From Planctomycetota bacterium (GTDB lineage: Bacteria > Planctomycetota > UBA1135 > GCA-002686595), in NCBI GenBank assembly GCA_027083445.1, contig JALWOP010000453.1, forward strand, positions 1 to 35,940: DNA of 35,940 nucleotides, given 5' to 3'. Shown here one piece after another: positions 24,796-33,980 of this stretch. Within the stretch, counting starts at the first letter, position 1, and the number at the start of each line of letters is the position of its first letter. The position numbers and the translations under genes were made by a program. The notes under the pieces are model-generated. The model saw only the letters and a program-made list of their open reading frames with translations, had not been told where the DNA came from and made no database searches.

Positions 24796-27708
24796 CTACT
24801 CGCTGCGCCGCCGAATCCCGACCTGCCGACGAGGATCCTTCTCGGGCCGCACGTCGTCACTGGAGAGCTTCAGGGTCAGACCGTCGTCGGTCCGCAGGGT
24901 GACCTTACCCCCGTCCCTCGCCAGGAGTTCGCCGAAGAAGACACCTCCCTCGGTGGTCACACAGACCCGCTCACTGACCAGAGAGTCGCGCTCGCCCTGG
25001 TGGATCTCCCGCACGCGGTCGCAGTGAAAGCTGATGCGTCCGGTGTCGGTGTCGAGCCAGACCTTGCCCTCGCCGATCGAGTGCAGTCGCCCCCGCAGGG
25101 CGCTGCCGTTGACGATAATCACCTCCACCTGGCCCACGTTGGGGGTGGCGATGCGGCACTTGCCGTTCCAGAGCTCCGGACCGGGAACCTCGTCGGATTC
25201 CCAGCGATCCTGACGCACGGCGCGCAGTACGACTCCACCGCTTTTCGGCTGAGGTGCGGGGGATGCGTCAGCCTGTCCCTCCTCGGCTCCCTCGGCGACG
25301 GCCACCCGGGGGGTGGGCTCGGAGTCGGAGACTTGCGGCTCGGCAAGGTTGGACGATGCCAGCGGTGAGTCGTCGGGGTCCGAGTCGGGGCGAACCTCGG
25401 AATCCGAGCCGGACGCGACGTCCTCGGCTGGAGCCGGTTCGTCCTCACTCGACAGGTTCGTGGCGACAGCACCGGAGGGCAGGGCGTCCGCGGGCACCTC
25501 ACCCGTGCTCAAGAACTCTCCGTAGAGATCGAACAAGCTGCGCTCGCTCTCCAGGAATGCCGAGGGGGGCAGGGGGCCGCCGGCCGGTGCCTCGCCCTCG
25601 GAGAGGTCCTGGTTTGGATCGAGCGCGGGCCCTGCGATCGCGTTTGGATCCTGAAGGTCCGCAAGCTCGACAATGGGTTCCCCGTAGTCCTCGACGCCCA
25701 TTCCGGACGGCTCATCGGTCTCGGCATCAGCCCCAGCCCCATCGGGTAGGACGGCGACAGCGGGTTCCGAGGCAGCGGGTTCCGAGGCAGCGGGTTCCAA
25801 GACCGGAGTGAGCACGACATCATCGGTGACCGCACTCTCCTCGGAAGCCGGCTCGACGATCGAAGCGGTGACCTCACCTTCGGTGGCGACGCTGGAGAGG
25901 CTCGAACCCTGCGCACCCGTCGGTTCGTCCTCCCCCGTCGTTTCGTAGCCAGGAGCGCCCAGGTACCAGTGTCCGTTGGCGTCGAGGTCCCCATGGGCGG
26001 GAACCTGGGCTACGCTGGGAGCGGACGGCTCTCCCTCCCTGGCCACGATCTGGCCGGTGTTCTGCACGCCCTCGTCAAGCTCAGCGACGAAAGCCGACTC
26101 CTCGGAAGGGGAGGGTTCGCTCACCTGGGACTCGGCTTCCGCATCCTGGGCCAGTTCAGCCAGCTCGAGATCGATCTCCGGCAGGTCCATCGGCAGCTCC
26201 GGTAGGACTTCGGCCTCGGGGGCGGGCGGTCGATCCTCGACGGCCAAGGCCTCCCCCCCCACCGGGCCCTGCGGCTGGTCGCCGAGTTCAGGCGTCGGCG
26301 ACGTGGCAAGCTCGGCGGATCGATCCGCGGATGAGGGGATCTCCTCGGGATCCGCGGCCGCGAGGAGCCGGCTGCGAGGAGACTCGACCTCGTCGCTCAC
26401 CTCCGCAGCAGCGGACTCCTTGGTGATCGGAGCGCGAGAGAAGGCCTCGGGGTCGGGGAAGGCACCCCGGTCGTCATGCGGACCCGGCAGGAAAAGGGGC
26501 TCTGGATCGATGACCGCGACCGAAGGGGAGAGATTCAAAGGTGAGAAGCCGTGCTGCTCCTCGATACTGACGATGAGCTGCTCCCCTTCGGGGAAGGGCG
26601 ACAGAGTTCCCAGGGTCACCCCACTCTCCCCCCGCGGCAGCGCCTCGGAGGGAGAAACCTCCCTCGAGGTGAGGGCACCCCGAGACCCATTGGCGCAATG
26701 GCGCAGCATCCAACCCTGCACGAGGCTCGGACCGACAACCTCGGCCATCGGCGCAAGCACGGGCGCACTGCCGTCGAATTCGGCCGCAAGCAGCAGGGCC
26801 CGGGTCCCGAGGGAGTCCTCGATCTGGGGCGCGCTCTCCGCCTCTTCCTCAGCACCCTCGCTGAGGGCGGCGAGTTCCTCCCCGATGGTCTCGCTCTCCG
26901 CCTGCAAGCTCTCCTCGGTGGAGGTCACACGGCCGGGGAGGCTCGGGAGGGAAGTCGCCACCATGCCGGCCGCAGCTGGTGCGTCCAGGTCGAAGGGTTC
27001 GGCGGTTTCGTCTCGGCTCTCCTCCGCGCCGCCCGCGTTCTCCCAAACGGTGAGCTCGTCAGGCTCCACCGGCCGGGTGACCGAGGAGCTGTTCGGATCG
27101 AGATTCGAGCGGTGGGTGGTGAAGACCTCGCTGCGCCCCCCTCCCGCGGGACCGGACAGGACCGTCTCCTGGCGCAGGGAGCGTTGCAGTTCGACCGCCG
27201 GCGGGGGATCCGCCGCATCTCCCATGTGGGTGCTCTGACGGGAGAGCTGCACCCCGGCGATACCGAGGATGACCACTCCCATCACGATGAGCCCCCTGCG
27301 CGCGGCGCGGGAGACCAGGCGTGAGGTCGGTTCGGGCTCACAGAAGCTGGCTTCGAGGGTGACCGGCGAGGCTTCGTCCAGGGGCGGCGGCGCAGCCTCG
27401 GCGTCCCCCTGGACCTCGAGCAGCCAGGGCGTGGCCTCGGCCGGGGCCGGTTCGCCCTCCAGGGGTGCGGCGCTCTCTCCCGGACCGCTGCTTCCCTCCG
27501 GTAGGGGCTCGACTCTCGGGGCGGGAGGCTGGACCTGGGGGGCGGTAGGCTCCTCGCCGTCAAGGAGCCAGCTCTCCTGCTCTCCCCCTGCGCAGACGCC
27601 TTCCCTGCGACGGGCGAGCTCACCCTCCAGGTCAAGGAAGTCGTGCCCGCCGGTGGGGCGGGGCTGGTCAGCGGCGGGGCGAGGCTCGATGGGCTGGTCG
27701 TTGGACAT
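24796..27708 (-). CDS. Giant acidic single-pass membrane protein with two C-terminal Sm/SH3-like barrels
   Basis: A 970-residue protein that I do not recognise as a named family. Residues 1-130 are a Pro/Glu-rich cytoplasmic tail, one membrane helix follows at about 138-156 (LIVMGVVILGIAGVQL), and roughly 700 residues of low-complexity Glu/Ala/Ser/Pro sequence come next. The last 115 residues contain two similar small beta units: about 857-902 (VEVIIVNGSALRGRL, then GKVWLDTDTGRISF) and about 910-957 (VCVTTEGGVFFGELL, then GKVTLRTDDGLTLKL). Each has the strand-turn-Gly pattern of Sm or SH3-like barrels. Its start, ATG 27708, has no strong Shine-Dalgarno. Together with the downstream secreted HEAT/VWA protein it may form an envelope-spanning tether, the barrels being the only folded part outside. 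Strand bias of antisense frames is explained by its low complexity. Confidence 0.7.
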   Translation of the reverse strand: MSNDQPIEPRPAADQPRPTGGHDFLDLEGELARRREGVCAGGEQESWLLDGEEPTAPQVQPPAPRVEPLPEGSSGPGESAAPLEGEPAPAEATPWLLEVQGDAEAAPPPLDEASPVTLEASFCEPEPTSRLVSRAARRGLIVMGVVILGIAGVQLSRQSTHMGDAADPPPAVELQRSLRQETVLSGPAGGGRSEVFTTHRSNLDPNSSSVTRPVEPDELTVWENAGGAEESRDETAEPFDLDAPAAAGMVATSLPSLPGRVTSTEESLQAESETIGEELAALSEGAEEEAESAPQIEDSLGTRALLLAAEFDGSAPVLAPMAEVVGPSLVQGWMLRHCANGSRGALTSREVSPSEALPRGESGVTLGTLSPFPEGEQLIVSIEEQHGFSPLNLSPSVAVIDPEPLFLPGPHDDRGAFPDPEAFSRAPITKESAAAEVSDEVESPRSRLLAAADPEEIPSSADRSAELATSPTPELGDQPQGPVGGEALAVEDRPPAPEAEVLPELPMDLPEIDLELAELAQDAEAESQVSEPSPSEESAFVAELDEGVQNTGQIVAREGEPSAPSVAQVPAHGDLDANGHWYLGAPGYETTGEDEPTGAQGSSLSSVATEGEVTASIVEPASEESAVTDDVVLTPVLEPAASEPAASEPAVAVLPDGAGADAETDEPSGMGVEDYGEPIVELADLQDPNAIAGPALDPNQDLSEGEAPAGGPLPPSAFLESERSLFDLYGEFLSTGEVPADALPSGAVATNLSSEDEPAPAEDVASGSDSEVRPDSDPDDSPLASSNLAEPQVSDSEPTPRVAVAEGAEEGQADASPAPQPKSGGVVLRAVRQDRWESDEVPGPELWNGKCRIATPNVGQVEVIIVNGSALRGRLHSIGEGKVWLDTDTGRISFHCDRVREIHQGERDSLVSERVCVTTEGGVFFGELLARDGGKVTLRTDDGLTLKLSSDDVRPEKDPRRQVGIRRRSE
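25761..25798 (-). repeat. 15-bp tandem repeat in the acidic protein gene
   Basis: Plus-strand unit cgggttccgaggcag occurs twice in full and once in part, encoding tandem EPAAS units in the acidic protein. In-frame copy-number change would lengthen the disordered linker without altering the fold. Confidence 0.8.
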
Positions 27709-27865
27709 CGTCGGGGGAGGATCTGGACTGCATGCATGCCGCCCCGTGCGGGCGGATCGGCATGGCTATCGTCCAGCCTCTCCCCCCGCCCATAGGCAAA
27801 TGCACATTCCTTGAATCGCGTCCCAGGCACGGACACGCATTGCGCTTCGGTCCCCTGCGTGGGGC

Positions 27866-29785
27866 CTAGGAACGGCGTCGTAGAACCCGCCCGGCGCCCC
27901 GTCTCACCGTGAGCCCGGAGGCGTCGAAGTGCTCGAGCAGGGGGATCAGGTACTTGCGCGTCGTCCCCAGGCGGTCGCGCAACTCGGGGATCTCGAGCTG
28001 ACCGTTGCGGCGACAGTTCTCGATGATCTCCTCCCGCGCCCGCCCGTGGGGGCCGGCGGCGATGAAGGCCTCCCCGCCCAGGTGGACGATCTCTCCCTCG
28101 TCCACCAGATGCTCGAGCACCGCCCGGAGTTCGCCGGCTCCCACTCCGAGCCGTTCTGCCAATGCGGAGGCACTCGGTGGTTGGAAGCCGGCCCCCTCCA
28201 GGCTCTCGAGGACCCGCTCGCGCAGCCGCGCGGTCGCCTCATCGAGGACGACGCGGCGTCCCCGGGGCACGACCAGCCCCCCCGGTTCGAGCAGCAGCTC
28301 CTCCCCCTGTGCCAGCTCATCGAGCAGGACCGCGAGGAGAGCGGGGTCGAAGGTCGTGGCACTGCGCAGGTCGCGCACATCGACCTTGCGGCGTGTGGGG
28401 TGCTCCTCGAAGTAGCGTCCGATCGCATCGCGCACCTGGTCCAGGCAGAGGGCCAGGGTGTCCACATGGATCCAGCGCTCTCCCGGGCCGGGTGAGCTGG
28501 CCTTGCCCTTTTCTTCGAGTTCGGCGAGCAGCGCGGCGGTCTCGGATCGCGGACGCTTCAGAATCACGGCCAGCTCATCGAGCGGCACCCAGCGATCCGG
28601 GTGCCGGGCCAGTTGCGCTTCGAGCAGAGCCAGGGGTGAGTTCAGGCTGGAGGCCTGGCGTTCCAGTTCATCGATGACGAAAGCCTTGAAGCGCTTCAGG
28701 CGGTAGCGACTTTCCTCGAGGATGACCCCGCCCCCGAGGGTGATCACGGGCGAAGCGAGGCGGACGACGAAACGATCCCCGGGTGCGCAGACGAGCGGCT
28801 CGCTCAGGCGGAATTGCACCAGCCCCTCCTCGCCCCCACCGAGCTCCTGGGCGTCGAGCAGGACCAGTTCGCCAAGGGCGTCCGCCGTCCCGGTGTGGAC
28901 GCGCACCCGCATACGGTTGACGATGGGGCGCTCGAGGTCAGCCAGCGCCCGCAACTTGCCGCCGACCATCTTCAGGGGTCGGAAGAAGCCCGGCGTGGCG
29001 ACCACATCCCCGCGCGTAACCCGGCGGTGATCGATGTCGGAGAGGTTGATGGCCGTCGAGTGCCCGGCACGTGCCACCTGAACCGCGTCGTGGTAGGCCT
29101 GCAAGCCGCGCACCTTGCCGCGCTGCCCCAGGGGCAAGACCTCCAGCATCTCGCCGACCTCGACCGATCCGCTGACCGGGATGCCGGTCAGCACGGTTCC
29201 GAAGCCGCGCACGCTGAAGACCCGCTGCACCGGCATCCGAAAGATCCCTTCGGTCGAGCGCGGAGGCGTCTTTTCCACCTCGTGCGCCAGCACGGCACGC
29301 AGCTCCTCCATCCCCTCGCCGGTCACGGCGGAGAGGCGCACCAGGGGAGCCCCCTCCAAGAAAGTGCCCTCCAGGGTCTCGCGCAGGATCTCCTCGGACA
29401 GGTCCGCGAGCTCAGGGTCGACCAGATCGACCTTGGTCAGTACCACCACTCCGCGCTCCACCCCGACCAGCTCCATGATCGCCAGGTGTTCGCGGGTCTG
29501 GGGCATGACCCCGTCGTCGGCAGCCACGACGAGCAGGACGAGATCGATTCCGGTCGCTCCCGCCACCATGTTGCGCACGAAACGCTCGTGCCCGGGGACG
29601 TCGACGATGCCCACCGTGCGTCCACTGGGGAGGTCGAAGCGCGCGAAACCCAGGTCGATGGTCATTCCGCGCGCTTTCTCCTCCTCCCAGCGGTCCGGGT
29701 CGGTGCCGGTCAGGGCCCGCACGAGGGTGGACTTGCCGTGGTCGATGTGGCCGGCGGTACCGATGACGATGGGCTGGATCTCCAT
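27866..29785 (-). CDS. selB: Selenocysteine-specific translation elongation factor SelB
   Basis: A 639-residue SelB. The GTPase domain has GHIDHGKST (residues 12-20), DVPGHERF and TKVD, with the SelB-type [11 protein letters not shown] switch. EF-Tu-like domains II and III follow ([24 protein letters not shown]). The last 270 residues are winged-helix modules ending [16 protein letters not shown] and [13 protein letters not shown], the conserved SelB tail that binds the SECIS stem-loop of mRNA. The ATG at 29785 places GxxxxGK at the normal distance; the frame is open upstream. Its presence means selenocysteine is probably incorporated at UGA; selA, selC and selD are not in the window. It diverges from the radical SAM gene with 63 bases between starts. 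Confidence 0.96.
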   Translation of the reverse strand: MEIQPIVIGTAGHIDHGKSTLVRALTGTDPDRWEEEKARGMTIDLGFARFDLPSGRTVGIVDVPGHERFVRNMVAGATGIDLVLLVVAADDGVMPQTREHLAIMELVGVERGVVVLTKVDLVDPELADLSEEILRETLEGTFLEGAPLVRLSAVTGEGMEELRAVLAHEVEKTPPRSTEGIFRMPVQRVFSVRGFGTVLTGIPVSGSVEVGEMLEVLPLGQRGKVRGLQAYHDAVQVARAGHSTAINLSDIDHRRVTRGDVVATPGFFRPLKMVGGKLRALADLERPIVNRMRVRVHTGTADALGELVLLDAQELGGGEEGLVQFRLSEPLVCAPGDRFVVRLASPVITLGGGVILEESRYRLKRFKAFVIDELERQASSLNSPLALLEAQLARHPDRWVPLDELAVILKRPRSETAALLAELEEKGKASSPGPGERWIHVDTLALCLDQVRDAIGRYFEEHPTRRKVDVRDLRSATTFDPALLAVLLDELAQGEELLLEPGGLVVPRGRRVVLDEATARLRERVLESLEGAGFQPPSASALAERLGVGAGELRAVLEHLVDEGEIVHLGGEAFIAAGPHGRAREEIIENCRRNGQLEIPELRDRLGTTRKYLIPLLEHFDASGLTVRRGAGRVLRRRS

Positions 29786-29848
29786 GGCTCCCCGGGAGGA
29801 TAGCGAGGTCGGGGGGCGCTGCCTCCTCCCGCTGCGTATGCTGCCTGC

Positions 29849-30844
29849 ATGCTCCCCCACCGGTCCCTCCAGCCCAGCCGCCCCGGCGAAGAGCCGCCGC
29901 CCCTGCGTACCCTGGCACCCTGGCTGCGGGAGACCTTCGGCCGGCCGGTTCACCGGGTCGCCCTCGACGCGGGCTCGACCTGCCCCAACCGCGACGGCTC
30001 CCGGGGCCGGGGGGGCTGTACCTATTGCGACGTCGAAGGCTCGGGAACCGGAGCCCTGAAGTCCGGACAGGATCTGGCCCAGCAGCTCGCGGCAGGCCTC
30101 GAGCGCATCGCGAGGAGGCGCAAGCGCAGCCAGGGCCCGGTAGGCGCGATCGCCTACCTACAGTCCTACACCAATACCTATGTGGAGAGCGAACGCCTGC
30201 GAGAGGTACTCGCGGTCCTCGAGCCCTACCTCGAGCGCGAGGTGGTCTGCGTCAGCGTGGCCACGCGCCCGGACTGCCTCTCCGACGAGGCCCTCGAGGA
30301 GCTCTCCCGCCTCGCGCGCCGGGTGGCGGTCTGGGTGGAGCTGGGGCTCGAGGCCGCCGACGATGCCGTTCTCCTGGCCGCGAACCGCCTGCATACCGTG
30401 GCCGAGTTCGAGGATGCCGTGCGCCGCGCCCACGGGGCCAAGCTGGCGGTCATCGGTCACGCGATCCTCGGCCTGCCGGGGGATGGGCCCGAAGGCGCCG
30501 CGCGCACGGCGAGCGTGCTGGCTCGCACCCGCTGCGAAGGTGTCAAGGTGCACCACCTGATGATCCTGCGGCGCACCCAGCTCGCGGCCCAGTGGCAGCG
30601 GGGCGAGATCGAGCCCCTCACCTTGGAGACCTACATCACCTATCTGGCGGACTTCGTCGAGCATCTGGGCCCCGAGCAGGTCCTGCATCGGCTGACCGGC
30701 GACTCCCCCCCCGAGGCCCTGCTCGCCCCCCACTGGGGGGTCCACAAGAACGCCGTGCGCGAGGCCCTTCTCGACGAGCTCGCGCGGCGCGGCACGCGTC
30801 AGGGCAGCCGCTGTCCGCGCCGGAGCGAACCCGACCCTGGTTGA
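29849..30844 (+). CDS. Radical SAM protein, YhcC/TIGR01212 family
   Basis: A 331-residue radical SAM protein. The cluster motif is TCPNRDG then GGCTYC, i.e. C-X11-C-X2-C with Cys45, 57 and 60, the spacing characteristic of the YhcC family rather than the usual CX3CX2C. Further family features are [30 protein letters not shown] and [12 protein letters not shown]. It should bind a [4Fe-4S] cluster and S-adenosylmethionine; the reaction is not established for the family. The start codon is chosen for its position ahead of the conserved region; no good Shine-Dalgarno is seen and the first 20 residues may be shorter in reality. Confidence 0.88.
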   Translation: MLPHRSLQPSRPGEEPPPLRTLAPWLRETFGRPVHRVALDAGSTCPNRDGSRGRGGCTYCDVEGSGTGALKSGQDLAQQLAAGLERIARRRKRSQGPVGAIAYLQSYTNTYVESERLREVLAVLEPYLEREVVCVSVATRPDCLSDEALEELSRLARRVAVWVELGLEAADDAVLLAANRLHTVAEFEDAVRRAHGAKLAVIGHAILGLPGDGPEGAARTASVLARTRCEGVKVHHLMILRRTQLAAQWQRGEIEPLTLETYITYLADFVEHLGPEQVLHRLTGDSPPEALLAPHWGVHKNAVREALLDELARRGTRQGSRCPRRSEPDPG

Positions 30845-30852
30845 ATGCCCCC

Positions 30853-30877
30853 GGGCCGGGCATGATGCCCTCGGCCC
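30853..30877 (+). other. GC-rich hairpin between the radical SAM and outer-membrane protein genes
   Basis: GGGCC-GGGCA, loop TGA, TGCCC, bulge TC, GGCCC: ten pairs with a 2-base bulge. No T run follows, so it is not a standard intrinsic terminator. It lies 8 bases after the radical SAM stop and 18 before the next start, and may protect the upstream 3' end. Confidence 0.35.
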
Positions 30878-30895
30878 CCGCCGGAAAGCTGCACG

Positions 30896-31942
30896 ATGAA
30901 GAGCCTGGTACTCCTGCTTCTCGCCTCCCCGCTCCTGGCCCAGGACGATCTCGTCTGGGCGGTTCCCGCGCTCCCCTCCGCCCCGCTCACCCTCCATGCG
31001 GGACAGATCGAAATCGAGGCCGAGCGTCCGGATCTACACGCCCCCACGGGGGTCCGCGCTGCCCACCGGACCTATGAGGGTGCCTGGGAGTTCGCCTACC
31101 GCTACGAGCGGGAGGACTTCGGAGGGCTCCTCGACGGGGGGTCGCAGCTCTTCGAACAGGACGTTTTCGACAGGGGTTACTCCCGCGCCCCGGCGTCGCA
31201 TACGCGCGAAGTGCATCACTTCTCCGCGCTGTACGGCTATAGCGACGCGCTCTCGATCCTGATCGACATCCCTTGGATCTCGAACAAGATGCGCTTCACG
31301 ACCGACAGCGGGGGGGACTTCACGCGCCGCAAGATCGGCATGGGTGACCTCGAGCTGGTGGGCATCTACCGCCTCGGCGAGAGCGAAACCGGAGAGACGC
31401 TCCTCAACCTGGGGCTCAGCCTGCCGACCGGCGGTCATGACGAAAAGGACACCCTCCCCGGCTCGGGGGGCACCGCGGTCAAGCTCCCCTATCCCTTGCA
31501 ACTGGGGTCGGGCACCTTCGACTTGAAGCCGGGCATGACCTGGACCCACAGCGACGAGGAGACTTCCTGGGGAGCTCAGGTGAAACAGGTCCTGCGCCTG
31601 TACAAGAACTCCGACGATTACAATCAGGGCTTCGAGACCCACGCGACCGCCTGGGTGGCCCGGCGCTTCCGCGAGGACCTTTCGGGATCCCTGCGCCTGG
31701 CCTATGAACATGCCGAGGAGTACGACGGCCAGGACAGCGACCTCGACCCGACGGTCGGACCGACCCAGGACTCCAAGACTCAGGGTGGGGACAAGCTGCA
31801 CATCTTCCTCGGGGTGAACTACACCTATCCCGGCGGCCATCGTTTCTCCGCCGAAATCGGAGGCCCCCTCTTCCAGGACCTGAACGGTCCCGCCCTGGAG
31901 ACCGACATCATCTACCGCATCGGATGGGAGATCTCCTTCTGA
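30896..31942 (+). CDS. Outer-membrane beta-barrel protein, Phenol_MetA_deg-like
   Basis: A 348-residue protein with a cleavable signal (MKSLVLLLLASPLLAQ) and a beta-rich mature part of alternating strands, for example WEFAYRYEREDFGG, LLNLGLSLPTGGHDEKD and LSGSLRLAYEHAEEY, ending IIYRIGWEISF with a C-terminal Phe as in outer-membrane barrels. The LPTGG turn resembles proteins of the MetA-pathway/transporter-like family. It has no recognisable enzymatic motif. It starts 51 bases after the radical SAM stop and overlaps the next lipoprotein gene by 19 bases, suggesting coupled synthesis of the two envelope proteins. Confidence 0.72.
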   Translation: MKSLVLLLLASPLLAQDDLVWAVPALPSAPLTLHAGQIEIEAERPDLHAPTGVRAAHRTYEGAWEFAYRYEREDFGGLLDGGSQLFEQDVFDRGYSRAPASHTREVHHFSALYGYSDALSILIDIPWISNKMRFTTDSGGDFTRRKIGMGDLELVGIYRLGESETGETLLNLGLSLPTGGHDEKDTLPGSGGTAVKLPYPLQLGSGTFDLKPGMTWTHSDEETSWGAQVKQVLRLYKNSDDYNQGFETHATAWVARRFREDLSGSLRLAYEHAEEYDGQDSDLDPTVGPTQDSKTQGGDKLHIFLGVNYTYPGGHRFSAEIGGPLFQDLNGPALETDIIYRIGWEISF

Positions 31943-32985
31943 AGCCGCTCGCCCTCCTGGCGGAGCTGGCCCTGCTCCCCGCCTGCATCTCCGCCCCCCC
32001 ACGGGTGACCTTTGCCTCCCAGGAGGGACAGACGCGCGCCGACCTGCGTGGAGTGCACGCGGTCTCCCCCGAGGTCTGTTGGGCCAGTGGCAGCGGCGGC
32101 ACCTTCCTGCGCACGGTCGATGGCGGCACCACCTGGATCAGCGGAGTCGTGCCGGGGGCGGAGGAGCTCGACTTCCGGGACGTGGAGGCGCTGGATGCCG
32201 ATCGCGCCTTCCTGGTGAGCGCCGGCCGACCGGCCCAGATCTGGGCCACCGGCGACGGGGGAGAGAGCTGGGAGCTACGGGTCTCCATCGATCTGGAGGG
32301 GGCCTTCCTCGATGCCCTCGAGTTCGACGAAGACGGCAAGCACGGCCTGGCCTGGGGTGACCCCCTGCAGGGACACTTTCTCACCCTGTTCACCGAGGAC
32401 GGCGGCGCGAGTTGGCAGCGCATCGGTGAGCGCCTGCCCACCCCCCTGCCCGGGGAGGCCGGCTTCGCCGCCAGCGGAACCTGCCTCGCCCTGCGCTGGC
32501 CTCGCATCTGGATCGGTACGGGGGGTGGAGCGGCGCGGATCCTCTACTCGGAGGATGGCGGGACCTCCTGGGAGGTCGCCCCCACCCCCATCCAGCAGGG
32601 AGAGGCGAGCCGGGGCATCTTCTCGGTCGCCTTCCTCGATGACGAACACGGTGTGATCGTAGGGGGGGACTACGCCAGCCCTTCGACGACCCACGCAACC
32701 GCAGCCCTTAGCGAAGACGGGGGTGTGACCTGGCGACTCGCCCGGGGACGACCCTCCTATCGCTCCTGTGTCGCGGTCCTACCCCTGGGGAAACCGTCCT
32801 GGTTGCTCGCGGTCGGAAGTGAAGGAGCCGACATCTCGACCGACGCGGGCGCCCTCTGGACCGCCATCGATCTGCCGGGTCACGCCGCGATCGACTTCGC
32901 CCCCGGCCCATGGCTCGGAGGCCGCGCGGTCGGCTGGGGCGTGGCCGGAGGTGGAACGGTGACGCGGGTCGAGGTCTGGCCCTGA
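31924..32985 (+). CDS. YCF48/BNR-repeat lipoprotein, beta-propeller
   Basis: A 353-residue protein with a hydrophobic leader ending LLPAC, a likely lipobox with Cys21. The mature part has at least six DGG-x-x-W-like repeats (VDGGTTWI, GDGGESWEL, EDGGASWQR, EDGGTSWEV, EDGGVTWRL, TDAGALW), spaced as blades of a propeller of the YCF48/sialidase-like type. Such proteins assist assembly of other envelope or membrane complexes, or bind ligands. The ATG at 31924 overlaps the end of the barrel gene by 19 bases. A CTG at 31939, preceded by GGGAG, would give a shorter and cleaner signal peptide, so the true start is open. Enzyme activity is not indicated; the repeats alone do not show sialidase residues. 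Confidence 0.8.
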   Translation: MGDLLLKPLALLAELALLPACISAPPRVTFASQEGQTRADLRGVHAVSPEVCWASGSGGTFLRTVDGGTTWISGVVPGAEELDFRDVEALDADRAFLVSAGRPAQIWATGDGGESWELRVSIDLEGAFLDALEFDEDGKHGLAWGDPLQGHFLTLFTEDGGASWQRIGERLPTPLPGEAGFAASGTCLALRWPRIWIGTGGGAARILYSEDGGTSWEVAPTPIQQGEASRGIFSVAFLDDEHGVIVGGDYASPSTTHATAALSEDGGVTWRLARGRPSYRSCVAVLPLGKPSWLLAVGSEGADISTDAGALWTAIDLPGHAAIDFAPGPWLGGRAVGWGVAGGGTVTRVEVWP

Positions 32986-33015
32986 ACGGTCTGGCCCCCT
33001 GATCCAGCCCTGGAA

Positions 33016-33029
33016 GGGGAGCCCTCCCC
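33016..33029. other. Small hairpin between convergent genes
   Basis: GGGGA-GCCC-TCCCC lies between the stops of the propeller lipoprotein and the zinc-ribbon gene. It is symmetric and could act on both strands, but no T run follows on either. Confidence 0.25.
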
Positions 33030-33050
33030 GACGCGCCCGATTCACGAGCT

Positions 33051-33758
33051 TCAGAAGGTCCGGTAGAGGATGCGCGTGCAGGAGGGGCACTGCACGATCT
33101 CCCCCTTTGCCAGCCGCACACCCAGGTTGCGTGGGATCTGCACGAAGCAGCTCTGGCAGTGCCCGTCAGCGAGTTCGGAGAGGGCCTCCCCCTCGCGCGT
33201 CTTCAGGAGTCGCCGGTAGAGCTCCAGGGCCTCGGGAGGGACTCCCTCAGCGGAGGCACTCTGGCGCTCGGCGAGCAGCTCCGCCTGGCGAGCCTTGGCG
33301 ACCGCGAGTTCCTTCTCGACGTTGCTCTGGAACTCCTCGAAGATCCGGCGTTCCTCGGCCAGGCGTTGCTCCAGCTCGGCACGTTCCTTCTCGATCGCCT
33401 CGGCGGCTCCGAGCTTGCGCAGGGCCTCGTCTTCGGCCTCGGAGATACCCCGCTTGAGGGAGCGAATCTCGTGCTGGTAGCTGGCGAGCATGGCCGCGTC
33501 GATCTTGCCCTTGGTCGACTCCGACTCCAGCTTGCGCTGGCGCTGACGCATCCCCACGGTGTAATCCTCGACCTCCTTGGCATCCCGGCGCGTCGCTGCC
33601 GCCTGCTGGGTGAGCTCGGCGATGCGAGCCTCGATCTGGGCCAGCTCGTGCTCGCGCTGGGCGACCTCCGCCGGAAGTCTCTCGAGTTCGGACTCGACGC
33701 GGTAGAGCTTGCGATCGATCTCCTGGAGATCGAGGAGGGCCTGCGTGATGGGCTGCAT
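33051..33758 (-). CDS. Coiled-coil C4-type zinc-ribbon protein (DUF164 family)
   Basis: A 235-residue protein. Residues about 10-165 are heptad-rich coiled coil (LYRVESELERLPAEVAQREHE and similar). A zinc ribbon ends the protein, with CQSCFVQIPRN and QCPSCTRILY, four Cys as two CxxC pairs. This is the layout of the DUF164/zf-RING_7 family, of unknown exact function though some members bind nucleic acid or secretion factors. The ATG at 33758 fits the family N-terminus (DLQEIDRKLYRVE). It follows rpoD on the same strand after 281 bases that contain a likely terminator. Confidence 0.9.
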   Translation of the reverse strand: MQPITQALLDLQEIDRKLYRVESELERLPAEVAQREHELAQIEARIAELTQQAAATRRDAKEVEDYTVGMRQRQRKLESESTKGKIDAAMLASYQHEIRSLKRGISEAEDEALRKLGAAEAIEKERAELEQRLAEERRIFEEFQSNVEKELAVAKARQAELLAERQSASAEGVPPEALELYRRLLKTREGEALSELADGHCQSCFVQIPRNLGVRLAKGEIVQCPSCTRILYRTF

Positions 33759-33847
33759 GGTCGTGGCGAGGGGGAGGGTCGCGGCTGGAGGCCGAACAGT
33801 CTACTCCCGTGCCCCGCCCATGGGTGACCGTCCCGGGCAGGGGATCG

Positions 33848-33880
33848 AAAAGTCCCCCCCCAGCCTCAGGCTGGGGAGAG
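33848..33880 (-). terminator. Probable intrinsic terminator downstream of rpoD
   Basis: On the minus strand CTCTCCCCAGCC, loop TGA, GGCTGGGGGGGG, then ACTTTT. The 8 inner pairs are perfect and 4 outer ones include two G-T wobbles; the T run is short. It lies about 160 bases after the rpoD stop. Confidence 0.5.
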
Positions 33881-33889
33881 CCCAAGAGA

Positions 33890-33924
33890 GCGCCGGCGCC
33901 GGTCTGAATCACCGGCGCCGGCGC
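33890..33924. other. Perfect 14-bp GC hairpin after rpoD
   Basis: GCGCCGGCGCCGGT, loop CTGAATC, ACCGGCGCCGGCGC. Every pair is Watson-Crick, making it the strongest palindrome seen in the window. No T run follows on the minus strand; the weaker hairpin with T run lies just beyond. It could stabilise the rpoD mRNA 3' end, act with the next hairpin as a double terminator, or be a protein-binding site. Confidence 0.7.
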
Positions 33925-33980
33925 GCGTGGGAACTCCCGGCGGATCGGAGGAGTCCCGGGGAACTCTAGAAGGCGGACTT

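Noticed and set aside
25976-27238. Long plus-strand frame opposite the acidic membrane protein
   Set aside because: Its Ser/Arg/Gly-rich composition is the mirror of the repetitive Glu/Ala/Ser/Pro gene on the other strand. The minus-strand gene has a membrane helix and folded C-terminal units, so it is preferred.
30025-31077. 350-codon overlapping frame across the radical SAM gene end
   Set aside because: It overlaps a clear YhcC-type gene and a signal-peptide protein, both with family features; the frame itself has only Arg/Gly/Pro-rich low complexity.
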